64,000 bases of DNA from Bradyrhizobium erythrophlei (GTDB lineage Bacteria; Pseudomonadota; Alphaproteobacteria; Rhizobiales; Xanthobacteraceae): NCBI GenBank assembly GCA_900129675.1, contig FSRD01000001.1:1105501-1169500 (forward strand), in the 5' to 3' direction. The position numbers and the translations under genes were made by a program. Under the pieces are notes generated by a model, which was not told the origin of the DNA, did not search any database, and was given only the letters and a program-made list of their open reading frames with translations. This document shows, piece by piece, positions 54,339 to 62,720 of this stretch (position 1 is its first letter; every line of letters begins with the position of its first letter).

Positions 54339-56096
54339 TCAGGAATGACCTGCAGTCAACAGCTTCATGAAATTGCGCTTTGCCTTGTGACGGCTCGTCA
54401 AATCATCGAGATAGGCGGCATGCTGCGCAGTCTCGCCAAGACTTTCCCGAACCTGCCGGATCCGTCCGAGTAGGCGGCAGGCATCTTCATAATTACCTTG
54501 GCCGCCAAGACGGACCATTCGTTCGACGCGAGCGGCGTAGACCTTCAACGCCTCCGCGGGGTGGCTGCGTTCGCTCGCTTCGGCAAGCTCCTTGAGAAGA
54601 GATTCGCTGCAGCCGTGTCCGTTGACGGCAATCCACGCGTCCGACAGCAGCCCTTCCGCCATAGTCAAGCGAACGAGAAGCTCGGCCGGCGCCGACCATT
54701 GCGCAACCGCCCGCCCCTGTGACTTTCCGAGCTCGGACCGCAGCCAGCCGAAGGCCCGGTCGCGGACGGCATCGGCCTTCATCCGATCGGTGCCCGCCGC
54801 TGATTTGAGACGCTCGTAAAGCGCGACGCTCGGACGCTGCTCGAACATGCGCCAAAGCAATTTGTCGGCCTCCTCGTTGCGCCCGATCCGACTGTAAAGA
54901 TCGGAGGCAAAGAAGGTCAGGCGCTCATCGGAGTTGTCCTCGAACTTCCACAGCCCTTCTTCGGCCCATTTCAGCGCCTCTGCCTCGCGCGCATGGTCGA
55001 GGCATATCTGTGCAATTCCGAGATAGTCATACGCGGTCGACAGGTCCTTGGAGCGGATGGCGATAATGCCGTCGACATCCCCCTCCCGTTCGGCAAAGCT
55101 TTCAAGAATAGCTCCGAGCGCATGTCGCGCACCGAATTGATCGTCCTGTGCGGTCGTTCGCGGCGGCTTAATTTTCTGCCAAGCTTCGCTCGCAAGCCTG
55201 CGATATTCAGCGAGCCCCGCGTCTCCCAGGATATCCTCGTAGGTCTCGCTCGCGCCGTGGAAAAATTCCCACTCCGAATCGACCTCACGCGCGAACAGCG
55301 CCCGCGCAAGTATGACCGGATCAGGTTTTTCCTGGCGGCACGCCGCAAGATGAATCTCGCAGGCCTTGGCGTACACGCCTCCGCCGCCACCGTCGGAGTC
55401 GTCGATACTCCCGAACGCTTCATCCATCCGCGCAAAAAAATGATCGAGCAGCCGCAAAACCAACGCCGCCCGGCCGTTCTCAATCAAGCGCGCGATCCGG
55501 TCGAGCACGCTCTCGATTCCCTTCACCCATTCCCGCATCTCACCATATTCGACATAGCCGCCGGTGCGGGTGGCCTCGGTAATTGCCTTCCTGAATTGTG
55601 CAAACAGGGTCTTGTCGTCGGCCGTGGCCGCGGCAGCAGAAAACTCCAGTTCCTGCAGCAACGAGGGATCTCGTTCGGCAAAGCCGACGACCATCTCGAC
55701 AAGCCGCTCGACGCCCTTGGTGCGGAGATGCTCACGGATTTTGCCGAAGCGGCTGGGAGCCTGCTCCAGAGCCTCGGGCCCGAGACTATTTGCGGCAAGG
55801 GCGGTTGCCACCAGGTGCTTGCAAAAACCCCAATCCGCAAATGCGCGGCAAGAGCACTCCCCGGAGAAGTTCTTCCCCGTGCCGACCAGTTCGCAGCGGT
55901 AGACCTCGGAGCCGATGACCCGGGCCAGCACGCGAGCCATGTCAAACGTAATAATCTCGACGTTTCCGTCTTCATGATAGGTAACACCGCGCGCGAAGAC
56001 CTTCTCGCCAGCAACATCGCGCAATGCGTCGACGTCGAACCGGTGCCGGCCGGCGGTTGTCTCGATCCCGTTCGTGGTGCGCTTCGGCTTTCTCAT
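54339..56096 (-). CDS. SWIM zinc-finger protein
   Basis: A 585-residue cytosolic protein. Near residue 80 it has a SWIM zinc finger, CSCRAFADWGFCKHLV (C-x-C-n-C-x-H), followed by a long helical, repeat-like region (TPR-like: AYDYLGIAQICLDHAREAEA, WAEEGLWKFEDNSDERLT). SWIM proteins bind nucleic acid or proteins and sometimes accompany SNF2 helicases, none of which is here. The ATG at 56096 is the first before the conserved part; the frame upstream is antisense to acdS. Ribosome site weak. Confidence 0.75.
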   Translation of the reverse strand: MRKPKRTTNGIETTAGRHRFDVDALRDVAGEKVFARGVTYHEDGNVEIITFDMARVLARVIGSEVYRCELVGTGKNFSGECSCRAFADWGFCKHLVATALAANSLGPEALEQAPSRFGKIREHLRTKGVERLVEMVVGFAERDPSLLQELEFSAAAATADDKTLFAQFRKAITEATRTGGYVEYGEMREWVKGIESVLDRIARLIENGRAALVLRLLDHFFARMDEAFGSIDDSDGGGGGVYAKACEIHLAACRQEKPDPVILARALFAREVDSEWEFFHGASETYEDILGDAGLAEYRRLASEAWQKIKPPRTTAQDDQFGARHALGAILESFAEREGDVDGIIAIRSKDLSTAYDYLGIAQICLDHAREAEALKWAEEGLWKFEDNSDERLTFFASDLYSRIGRNEEADKLLWRMFEQRPSVALYERLKSAAGTDRMKADAVRDRAFGWLRSELGKSQGRAVAQWSAPAELLVRLTMAEGLLSDAWIAVNGHGCSESLLKELAEASERSHPAEALKVYAARVERMVRLGGQGNYEDACRLLGRIRQVRESLGETAQHAAYLDDLTSRHKAKRNFMKLLTAGHS

Positions 56097-56221
56097 CAAC
56101 GCGTGGACTTTGAGAATTCCAGACCTGTCATTCAGAGAGGATGAATGTACCCATTCTGTTCGAGGAAGCGTCCAACGTCCAGCAACGAAAACGGGTGACC
56201 CGCCGTCGCTGCTTCGGCGCC

Positions 56222-57235
56222 TTAGCCATTGCGGAACGTGTAGGCATAGCCGTTGATCGCCGGCGCGCCGCCGAGATGGGCGTACAGGACCTTTGATCCC
56301 CTGGGGAAATAGCCCTTGTTGACGAGATCGATCATGCCCTGCATGGATTTTCCCTCGTAGACGGGATCGGTGATCATGCCTTCGAGGCGCCCGCACAGCC
56401 GGATCGCTGCTTTCGTCTCCTCGGACGGAACGCCGTAGGCCGGATAGGCATAGTCCTCGATCAGGACCACGTCGTCCTCGACGATCTCTTTCCCCAACTC
56501 GACCAGACCTGCGGTGTTGCGGGCGATGTCGAGCACCTGGGCCTTGGTCTGTGCCGGGGTGAAGGAGGCGTCGATGCCGATCACCTTGCGTTCGCGGCCG
56601 TCCCTGGCGAAGCCGACCAGCATGCCGGCGTGCGTGGAGCCGGTGACGGTGCAGACCACAATGTAATCGAACGTGAAGCCGAGTTCTTTTTCCTGTGCCC
56701 TCACCTCTTCGGTGAAGCCGACATAACCGAGCCCGCCATATTTATGCACGGAAGCGCCGGCCGGGATCGCATAGGGCTTGCCGCCCTTCGCCTTGACGTC
56801 GGCGATCGCCTCCTCCCAGCTCTGGCGAATGCCGATGTCGAAACCTTCATCCACCATCTGGACGTCGGCACCCATGACGCGGCTGAGCAGGATATTGCCG
56901 ACGCGGTCATAGACGGCGTCTTCATGCGGCACCCAGCTTTCCTGCACCAGACGGCACTTCATGCCGATCTTCGCCGCAACCGCGGCGACCATGCGGGTGT
57001 GATTGGATTGCACGCCGCCGATCGAGACCAGCGTATCGGCGTTGGACGCGATCGCGTCGGGAATGATGTATTCGAGCTTGCGCAGCTTGTTGCCGCCGAA
57101 GGCCAGCCCCGAATTGCAGTCTTCGCGCTTGGCGTAGAGGTCGACCTTGCCGCCGAGATGCTGCGTCAGCCGCTCCAGCTTCTCGATATGGGTCGGTCCG
57201 AATGTGAGCGGATAGCGCTCGAACTTTTCCAGCAT
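56222..57235 (-). CDS. acdS: 1-aminocyclopropane-1-carboxylate deaminase
   Basis: A 337-residue ACC deaminase, matching the family length. It splits the ethylene precursor ACC into ammonia and 2-oxobutyrate, helping plant-associated bacteria lower root ethylene. The PLP Lys is in [11 protein letters not shown] and the substrate region is [11 protein letters not shown]; the Glu of [11 protein letters not shown] and the Leu/Met residues near [13 protein letters not shown] fit true deaminases rather than D-cysteine desulfhydrases. Start at 57235 gives the typical [14 protein letters not shown]. Divergent from an Lrp-type gene, the usual AcdR arrangement. Confidence 0.93.
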   Translation of the reverse strand: MLEKFERYPLTFGPTHIEKLERLTQHLGGKVDLYAKREDCNSGLAFGGNKLRKLEYIIPDAIASNADTLVSIGGVQSNHTRMVAAVAAKIGMKCRLVQESWVPHEDAVYDRVGNILLSRVMGADVQMVDEGFDIGIRQSWEEAIADVKAKGGKPYAIPAGASVHKYGGLGYVGFTEEVRAQEKELGFTFDYIVVCTVTGSTHAGMLVGFARDGRERKVIGIDASFTPAQTKAQVLDIARNTAGLVELGKEIVEDDVVLIEDYAYPAYGVPSEETKAAIRLCGRLEGMITDPVYEGKSMQGMIDLVNKGYFPRGSKVLYAHLGGAPAINGYAYTFRNG

Positions 57236-57396
57236 GCCGTCATCCCAGTTGATGTCTGATCTCGGGGAAACGCCTACCATTAGACGCAGGAAAGGTGCTC
57301 TCCAATTTGCTCTGAAATTTTTGCTCTTTCGTTGTAAATCAGCCAAGAAACATTAGTTTTCATCCACTCCATTACCAATTAACGAATGAATCTTCC
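57236..57396. promoter_or_regulatory. Divergent acdS/acdR control region
   Basis: The 161 bases between the two divergent starts are AT-rich compared with their surroundings, especially 57305-57395. In other rhizobia AcdR binds an Lrp box in this interval to activate acdS when ACC is present. I could not settle a single box by eye. Confidence 0.5.
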
Positions 57397-57861
57397 ATGA
57401 GCGGACGGCTCGACCGCGTCGACCTTAAGATATTGCGTTTGCTGCAGAATAGCGGCCGGCTGAGCAACGCCGAACTGGCCGAAATGGTCGGGGTCAGCCC
57501 CGCCACCTGCCACCGCCGGACCCAGCGCCTGTTCGACGAGGGGTTTGTCGGCCCGGTCCGCGCGATGGTGGCGCCGCGCAAGGTCGGCAAGGGCACGCTG
57601 GTCATGGTCGGCGTCGTGCTCGACCGCTCCACACCGGAAAGTTTTGCCTCGTTCGAGCAAGCGGTCGCGAAACTGAAATGCGTACTCGACTGTCATCTGG
57701 TGGCCGGCGATTTCGATTACTTCCTGAAGATCCGCGCCGGCGACGTCGACGATTTCAAGCGCATCCATGGCGAGCAGCTGATCGCGCTGCCCGGCGTCCG
57801 CCAGACGCGGACCTTCTTCGTCATGAAGGAAGTGGTCGACAACGCGCCGCTGGAGTTTTGA
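57397..57861 (+). CDS. acdR: Lrp/AsnC-family regulator AcdR
   Basis: A 154-residue Lrp/AsnC regulator: N-terminal HTH (ILRLLQNSGRLSNAELAEMV, SPATCHRR) and a C-terminal RAM ligand domain (LVAGDFDYFLKI). Position, divergent from acdS, and length make it AcdR, the activator of ACC deaminase. Confidence 0.88.
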   Translation: MSGRLDRVDLKILRLLQNSGRLSNAELAEMVGVSPATCHRRTQRLFDEGFVGPVRAMVAPRKVGKGTLVMVGVVLDRSTPESFASFEQAVAKLKCVLDCHLVAGDFDYFLKIRAGDVDDFKRIHGEQLIALPGVRQTRTFFVMKEVVDNAPLEF

Positions 57862-57891
57862 GCGGGCGCGCAACTGCAGGACCGCTGCGCC

Positions 57892-59145
57892 CTAATTCCT
57901 CGCGCTCTCGGCGGGCAATTTTGCCTTGCAGGAAATCAGGAAGGTAAACGCCCGCGCATTGCGGGCGATCTGTGTCGTCATCAGCTCCGTTTTGGAATCG
58001 GAGGTTTGGTACGACACCACGCTGTTGTCCAGAAAATCCCGCAGCGCGCCGGTCTTGATGGCGAAGTTGATGTTCTCGGGAATGTTGCCGGTCGCCCTGA
58101 CGAACTTCAACGCATTCAATTTCGCCGCAACCACGCCGACAACCTCGCCACTGGAGGACAGCAGCGGCCCGCCGCTGTTGCCGGGTTGAACGGCCGCGCT
58201 GATCTGCAAAAAGCGCGTGTTGTTCATGACGCCGCTGAGCGAACTTACGATTCCAGTCGTTACTGTGAAGTCGGACGTGAGCAGTCCGTGAAAGGGATAG
58301 CCGATCGCCACGACGCTGGCGCCGGACTGGATCGCCTTGTCCTTGATGACGGCCACATCCCTGAACGAACCGGGGGCCTGAAGCAGGGCAAGGTCATTGG
58401 TCTCATCGCTTGAAACGAGGCGCAGCGTAACGGGTGCTTCCCCGGTCAGATTGCCCGAGATATCCCCAACGCATCCCTCGACGACATGCTGATTGGTAAC
58501 GACATGCCCGTTGGTGCTGACCAGAAAGCCGGTTCCCGATTGAGTGCCGGTCTTTTCAGGTTTGGTCGCACCGGGCGGTGCGGTCGCAGCCGCAGCCACC
58601 GGCTTTGGAAGGCTCACGGAAAAATCCCCGGCGGCGGCGACGCCAGATTGCTTCGTCTTGGCCACGCAATTCGCCAACGTCGGCAACAACTGCGCGGTCT
58701 GGTCGAGCTTGAACTCGAAAAGCTGGCCTTGCGTATAGGCCGTCATGCCCCTCGCTCTTCGGAATTGGGCGATCAGCGAGGAGTTATCCGGCATCGGCAC
58801 GCGGACCAATTTATCGGCGACCGGGATACCGTGAACGTTAAATGGTGTCTGACCATCGAAGGTCAGGGTAATCGGGAAGGCTTGCCCGGTCTTGAGCGCC
58901 CAGTTTTCGTGGGCGAATCCCAGGCTCCACCCGCCCTTGTCGTCGATCATGACCACAAAATAGATGCCACTGAGATATTGCGTGCCAGCCGAGCAATGCG
59001 AGAACGCACCGGTCTGATCGTTGGTGTACGCCCCGCCCTTCCAGTTTCCGACATTGATGGTCCCGTAGGGCCCGCGAGCTTCGGCATTCGAACCGGCTAA
59101 AATCGCAGCCAGCAAAATTACGATTGCAGTAACGCAGTATTTCAT
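57892..59145 (-). CDS. Exported trypsin-like protease with N-terminal extra domain
   Basis: A 417-residue exported protein: signal peptide (MKYCVTAIVILLAAILAGSNAEA), an unrecognised domain (about 25-170, two Cys), an Ala/Pro linker, and a trypsin-like serine protease domain with NQHVVEGC (His), SSDETNDLALLQ (Asp) and VQPGNSGGPLL (Ser). The protease domain is of the S1C/DegP-like type but without a PDZ domain. The start at 59145 is chosen for AGGGGG seven bases upstream; an ATG two codons earlier is possible. Target unknown. Confidence 0.83.
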   Translation of the reverse strand: MKYCVTAIVILLAAILAGSNAEARGPYGTINVGNWKGGAYTNDQTGAFSHCSAGTQYLSGIYFVVMIDDKGGWSLGFAHENWALKTGQAFPITLTFDGQTPFNVHGIPVADKLVRVPMPDNSSLIAQFRRARGMTAYTQGQLFEFKLDQTAQLLPTLANCVAKTKQSGVAAAGDFSVSLPKPVAAAATAPPGATKPEKTGTQSGTGFLVSTNGHVVTNQHVVEGCVGDISGNLTGEAPVTLRLVSSDETNDLALLQAPGSFRDVAVIKDKAIQSGASVVAIGYPFHGLLTSDFTVTTGIVSSLSGVMNNTRFLQISAAVQPGNSGGPLLSSSGEVVGVVAAKLNALKFVRATGNIPENINFAIKTGALRDFLDNSVVSYQTSDSKTELMTTQIARNARAFTFLISCKAKLPAESARN

Positions 59146-59365
59146 CACCATGCCCCCTGGAACGAAGCGAGCATATTGAGGCTTGCAACCGGAGTCCAAG
59201 GATTCGTCATGGATAAAACGGACGACGGCAACCGTCCCCTTACTCCTGACGGGGCTTCGGGAGACACCGTTTGCCTATGGTCTCCGGCACGCCTACCGCC
59301 AAGGATGGAGGAGGAGAGGAACTGGCGTCGAAAACTTGAGTGCCGCGGCCGGCGACTAGTCTTGC

Positions 59366-59902
59366 TTACAGGCGAACCTGAATCGAATTGAGAATATTGG
59401 TCGTGGTGTCGATGAATTGCAGCGCCTGCTGGGTTTTGCCGAACGACAAGGGAAAACGCGCACACTGGTCCGACAGCTGAGCCAGCCGTTTTCGTTCGCT
59501 GGCCAAAATGGTGTTGGATTTTTCGACCGCAAATTTGACGATGTCCCGCATCGGGTTGTTGTCGCCAAAATCAGTCATCTCCTTCTCGATCGTGATCAGA
59601 TATTCGTAGCTCGAAAGCTCCCCGGAGATCTGTAGAAGCTCCCGGATGGTTGACTTGATGCAATCGGCGTCGCCGCTGGAAATGTCCGATCGCCTGGAGG
59701 TTTGAACGAGATCGCCCATCAAATTCTGAAACAGCGGCTTGATGTCCTCGACTTTCTTGAAATCGTTCTCGCTGAGGACGCCGCTGTTGGACACATTCGG
59801 TACGAGCAAAGTGATCAACAACGCGAAACCTGACGACGTCATCCATCCACGCGCGCGGCAGGCAAACATGAGCGCTGAATTCCTGATGCCGGTCGCGACC
59901 AT
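59366..59902 (-). CDS. Exported helical protein, hypothetical
   Basis: A 178-residue protein with an N-terminal hydrophobic segment (WMTSSGFALLITLLVPN), probably a signal or anchor, followed by a largely helical region with Cys residues (DADCIKSTIREL, DQCARFPL). No family recognised. GAGG precedes the ATG. Between the protease and the insertion sequence on the minus strand. Confidence 0.55.
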   Translation of the reverse strand: MVATGIRNSALMFACRARGWMTSSGFALLITLLVPNVSNSGVLSENDFKKVEDIKPLFQNLMGDLVQTSRRSDISSGDADCIKSTIRELLQISGELSSYEYLITIEKEMTDFGDNNPMRDIVKFAVEKSNTILASERKRLAQLSDQCARFPLSFGKTQQALQFIDTTTNILNSIQVRL

Positions 59903-59981
59903 TTCAGATCAACCTCGGAACGATACCGGATCAAGCATAGGCCCGACCGTATCATTTCGCTAGGGCAGACGGGGAGGCCGC

Positions 59982-61235
59982 CAGGGCAATCGGGTGAAGA
60001 TATCCGTGACAAAAGGCTGAAGTGCTGAATCTGTTGTCGTCCAGTGCGCCGCAGGAGGGGGACGATGATGGATACCGAGGGGACACCGTTTGCAGAGGTT
60101 TCGGAGACGACGAGTTTTCTTCACCATTTCAGCGGGTTGCCGGATCATCGTCAGGCCGGCAAAGTGGATTATCCGCTCCCGGAAGTGCTGCTCCTGATTC
60201 TTCTGGCGGTTCTTGCGGGGGCGGAGGCGTTCACCGACATCGCGCGATTTGGCGAGCGGAAGATCGAGCTGCTGCGGCGGTTTCGGCCCTATGTGAACGG
60301 CACACCCTCGCATGATCATCTCGGCGATATCTTTGCCACGCTCGACGCCCGCGCCTTCCAGCTTTGCTTCGTGGCTTGGGTGGCGGCGCTGACGAACACA
60401 CCCGCCGAGGTCATCGCGATCGATGGCAAGACGTCGCGGCGCTCGTATCAGACCAAGGGCTCGAAAGAGGCGATCCACATGGTCTCTGCCTTCGCCGCGC
60501 GGCAACGCATCGTTCTGGGCCAGGTGAAGGTGAACGAGAAGTCGAACGAGATCGTCGCCATCCCGGCGCTGCTCGACATGATGTCGATCGAGGGCGCAGT
60601 TGTGACGATCGATGCGATGGGCTGCCAACGCGACATCGCCACCAAAATCGTCGAGAAAAAGGCCGATTACATTGTCGCGCTGAAGGGCAATCAGGGAACC
60701 CTGCGCGAGGATGTCGAGGTTTTCGTCGATGAGCAGAAAGCCTTGAAATACAGGGATGCCACGATCAGCACGCACGAAACGGTCGATGCGGATCACGGCC
60801 GTATCGAGACCCGAAACTACACGGTGATCCACGATGTCGACTGGCTGCAGGCGCGCCACCAATGGCCGGGCCTGAACGCGGTTGTCGTGGTCGAAAGCCG
60901 GCGCGAAATCAACGGCAAGATCACCGACGAGACGCGCTTCTACATCACCTCGCTGGTGATGCCGGCCACCGCGGTCGGCCCGATGATCCGCGCGCACTGG
61001 GCCATCGAGAACTCCTTGCACTGGATCATGGACATGGTCTTTCGCGACGACGAATGCCGCGTCAGAACAGACAACGCCCCAGCCAACTTCGCAACCTGCC
61101 GGCACATCGCCTACAATCTCACCCGAAAGGCCCCAGGCAAGGATTCCATCCGCCTCCGGCGCAAAACCGCAGGATGGGACGACGAGTATCTCGCCAGCCT
61201 CATCGCCGCATGAAATCCTTCACCCGATTCCCCTG
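59982..61235 (+). mobile_element. ISAs1-family insertion sequence, complete
   Basis: A 1254-base element. The left inverted repeat starts CAGGGCAATCGGGTGAAG at 59982; the right end reads, on the minus strand from 61235, CAGGGGAATCGGGTGAAG, identical at 17 of 18 positions. A perfect 10-base target duplication lies outside. The insertion separates a minus-strand small gene from the peptide-export operon. Confidence 0.9.
60065..61213 (+). CDS. ISAs1-family transposase
   Basis: A 382-residue ISAs1-type DDE transposase. It begins with an H-repeat-like N-terminal domain (LHHFSGLPDHRQAGKVDYPL), then the DDE core with VIAIDGKTSRRS (first Asp), VTIDAMGCQRDIATKIVEKK (second Asp) and HWAIENSLHWIMDMVF RDD (Glu region). 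GGAGGG precedes the ATG. The frame is intact, so the element may be mobile. Confidence 0.92.
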   Translation: MMDTEGTPFAEVSETTSFLHHFSGLPDHRQAGKVDYPLPEVLLLILLAVLAGAEAFTDIARFGERKIELLRRFRPYVNGTPSHDHLGDIFATLDARAFQLCFVAWVAALTNTPAEVIAIDGKTSRRSYQTKGSKEAIHMVSAFAARQRIVLGQVKVNEKSNEIVAIPALLDMMSIEGAVVTIDAMGCQRDIATKIVEKKADYIVALKGNQGTLREDVEVFVDEQKALKYRDATISTHETVDADHGRIETRNYTVIHDVDWLQARHQWPGLNAVVVVESRREINGKITDETRFYITSLVMPATAVGPMIRAHWAIENSLHWIMDMVFRDDECRVRTDNAPANFATCRHIAYNLTRKAPGKDSIRLRRKTAGWDDEYLASLIAA

Positions 61236-61451
61236 GGGAGGCCGCGCCTTTTCGGCGGGCACGGACTTCAATCCCGAAGCGACCCATCCCCGATCGGTCT
61301 CGATCAACCCTCCGGTTTGGTTGTCCGGCATTCGCTTTGGTGTAATATCCGGCGGCGAGCCGGGGGAAGCTGTGTGCATTCGGCTGAATCCACCGTTTGA
61401 CGCACCCGATATGCCGATCCGCGGATCGAGCGTAAACCGGAGGACGGCAGT

Positions 61452-62720
61452 GTGACTGAGCGGTCGCAACAGGCATTCCGTGCGGTGGCGCTGCAGCGAG
61501 CCGCATCGCCCGAACAGCTTGACCACCTGGTCGGCATTACCAAACCGTTCGACTGGATTCTGACGTTCGTGGTTTGCCTGGCTCTGGCGGCCGCGCTGAC
61601 ATGGGGCGTCATCGGACGAATTCCTACCCGCGCGCCCGGTGAAGGAATTTTGATCAGCGGTGGCGGTCGCGTCGTCGATGCCGTCTCCGCTGCCGCCGGA
61701 CGGCTCTCGTCAGTCAACGTTGCGGTGGGCGATCACGTCCTGCAAGGTCAGGCGGTCGCCCAGATCGCCCAAACCGATATCCAGCAGCGCCACACCAGCG
61801 CTATCGAGGTCTTTCGCGAACGCGAGCGTGAGCATGCCGACCTGACCTCGAAGGTTGCCAGCGAACTCGCGTCAAAGGGCCAGAACTTTGCCAAACTCGA
61901 GGCCGCCTTCAATCAGGTCGTGAAGGCGACCGACCAGCGCATGGAATATCTGACGGCCGATCTCAAGAATCTCGAGGACTTGCTGGCCAAGGGATATACG
62001 ACCCGACGCAACGTCGAGGATCGCCGTCGCGATCTGGCCGATGCGCAGCAGCGAAAGGAAGATACAAGGAACGAAATTCTGAAGTTGCGATCGCAAAAGA
62101 CGGATCTGGAGACGCAGCGTGCGCGCGAAATCCAGCAATCGGAATTTACCCTCAATGACGCGCGCCGGCAGATGGACGCGATCGCTGAAATGCTTAACCA
62201 GAACACTCAGGTCATCAGCCCGATCGAAGGACGTGTCCTCGAGGTCAAGGTCTCCGCGGGCTCGGTGCTCGCGGTCGGCACACCGGTCATCGCGATCGAA
62301 AGCGAGGGTACCGAGCTCGAGGCGCTGGTCTACATTCCGGCGGAGCGCGGCAAGAATGTGAAACCGGGAATGCAGGTCAGTGTCGAGCCGAGCACGGTGA
62401 AACGGGAGGAGTTCGGAACCATGGTCGGCACCATCGTGACGGTCTCCGATTTTCCCATCACGCCCCAGGGCATGGCTGCGGTGCTCCACAACGACAGTCT
62501 GGTCAGCCGCTTTTCGCACGATGGCGCGCCCTATGCGGCGACGGTCAGCCTGGAACAGGACCCTGCAACCGTCAGCGGCTATCGCTGGGCGGTTGGAAAG
62601 GGGCCACCCATTCGTCTCACCAGCGGAACGCTGACGCGTGCGGAAGTTACCACGCGAAATCAACGCCCGCTCGACCTGGTGCTACCTCTCATCAAGCGGC
62701 TGACGGGAATTGATGGATAA
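61452..62720 (+). CDS. NHLM-type peptide-export HlyD-family adaptor
   Basis: A 422-residue membrane-fusion protein. One N-terminal membrane helix (WILTFVVCLALAAALTWGVI), then a lipoyl/barrel-sandwich half (GRLSSVNVAVGDHVLQGQAV), a coiled coil (about 120-250) and the second half (VISPIEGRVLEVKVSAGSVL). This is the adaptor of NHLM/NHLP bacteriocin-type export systems. GTG start at 61452 with GGAGG. It overlaps the following C39-peptidase transporter by eight bases. The insertion sequence ends about 215 bases upstream and may have replaced or moved the promoter. Confidence 0.87.
   Translation: MTERSQQAFRAVALQRAASPEQLDHLVGITKPFDWILTFVVCLALAAALTWGVIGRIPTRAPGEGILISGGGRVVDAVSAAAGRLSSVNVAVGDHVLQGQAVAQIAQTDIQQRHTSAIEVFREREREHADLTSKVASELASKGQNFAKLEAAFNQVVKATDQRMEYLTADLKNLEDLLAKGYTTRRNVEDRRRDLADAQQRKEDTRNEILKLRSQKTDLETQRAREIQQSEFTLNDARRQMDAIAEMLNQNTQVISPIEGRVLEVKVSAGSVLAVGTPVIAIESEGTELEALVYIPAERGKNVKPGMQVSVEPSTVKREEFGTMVGTIVTVSDFPITPQGMAAVLHNDSLVSRFSHDGAPYAATVSLEQDPATVSGYRWAVGKGPPIRLTSGTLTRAEVTTRNQRPLDLVLPLIKRLTGIDG

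Larger units (their letters stand above)
59972..61245. repeat. 10-bp target-site duplication flanking ISAs1-type element
   Basis: GGGAGGCCGC occurs at 59972-59981 and again at 61236-61245, directly outside the inverted repeats of the element. This fits the 8-10 base duplications made by ISAs1-family transposition. Confidence 0.85.

Noticed and set aside
56097..56396. N-terminal extension of the SWIM protein
   Set aside because: Mostly antisense to acdS and of low-information Arg-rich composition.
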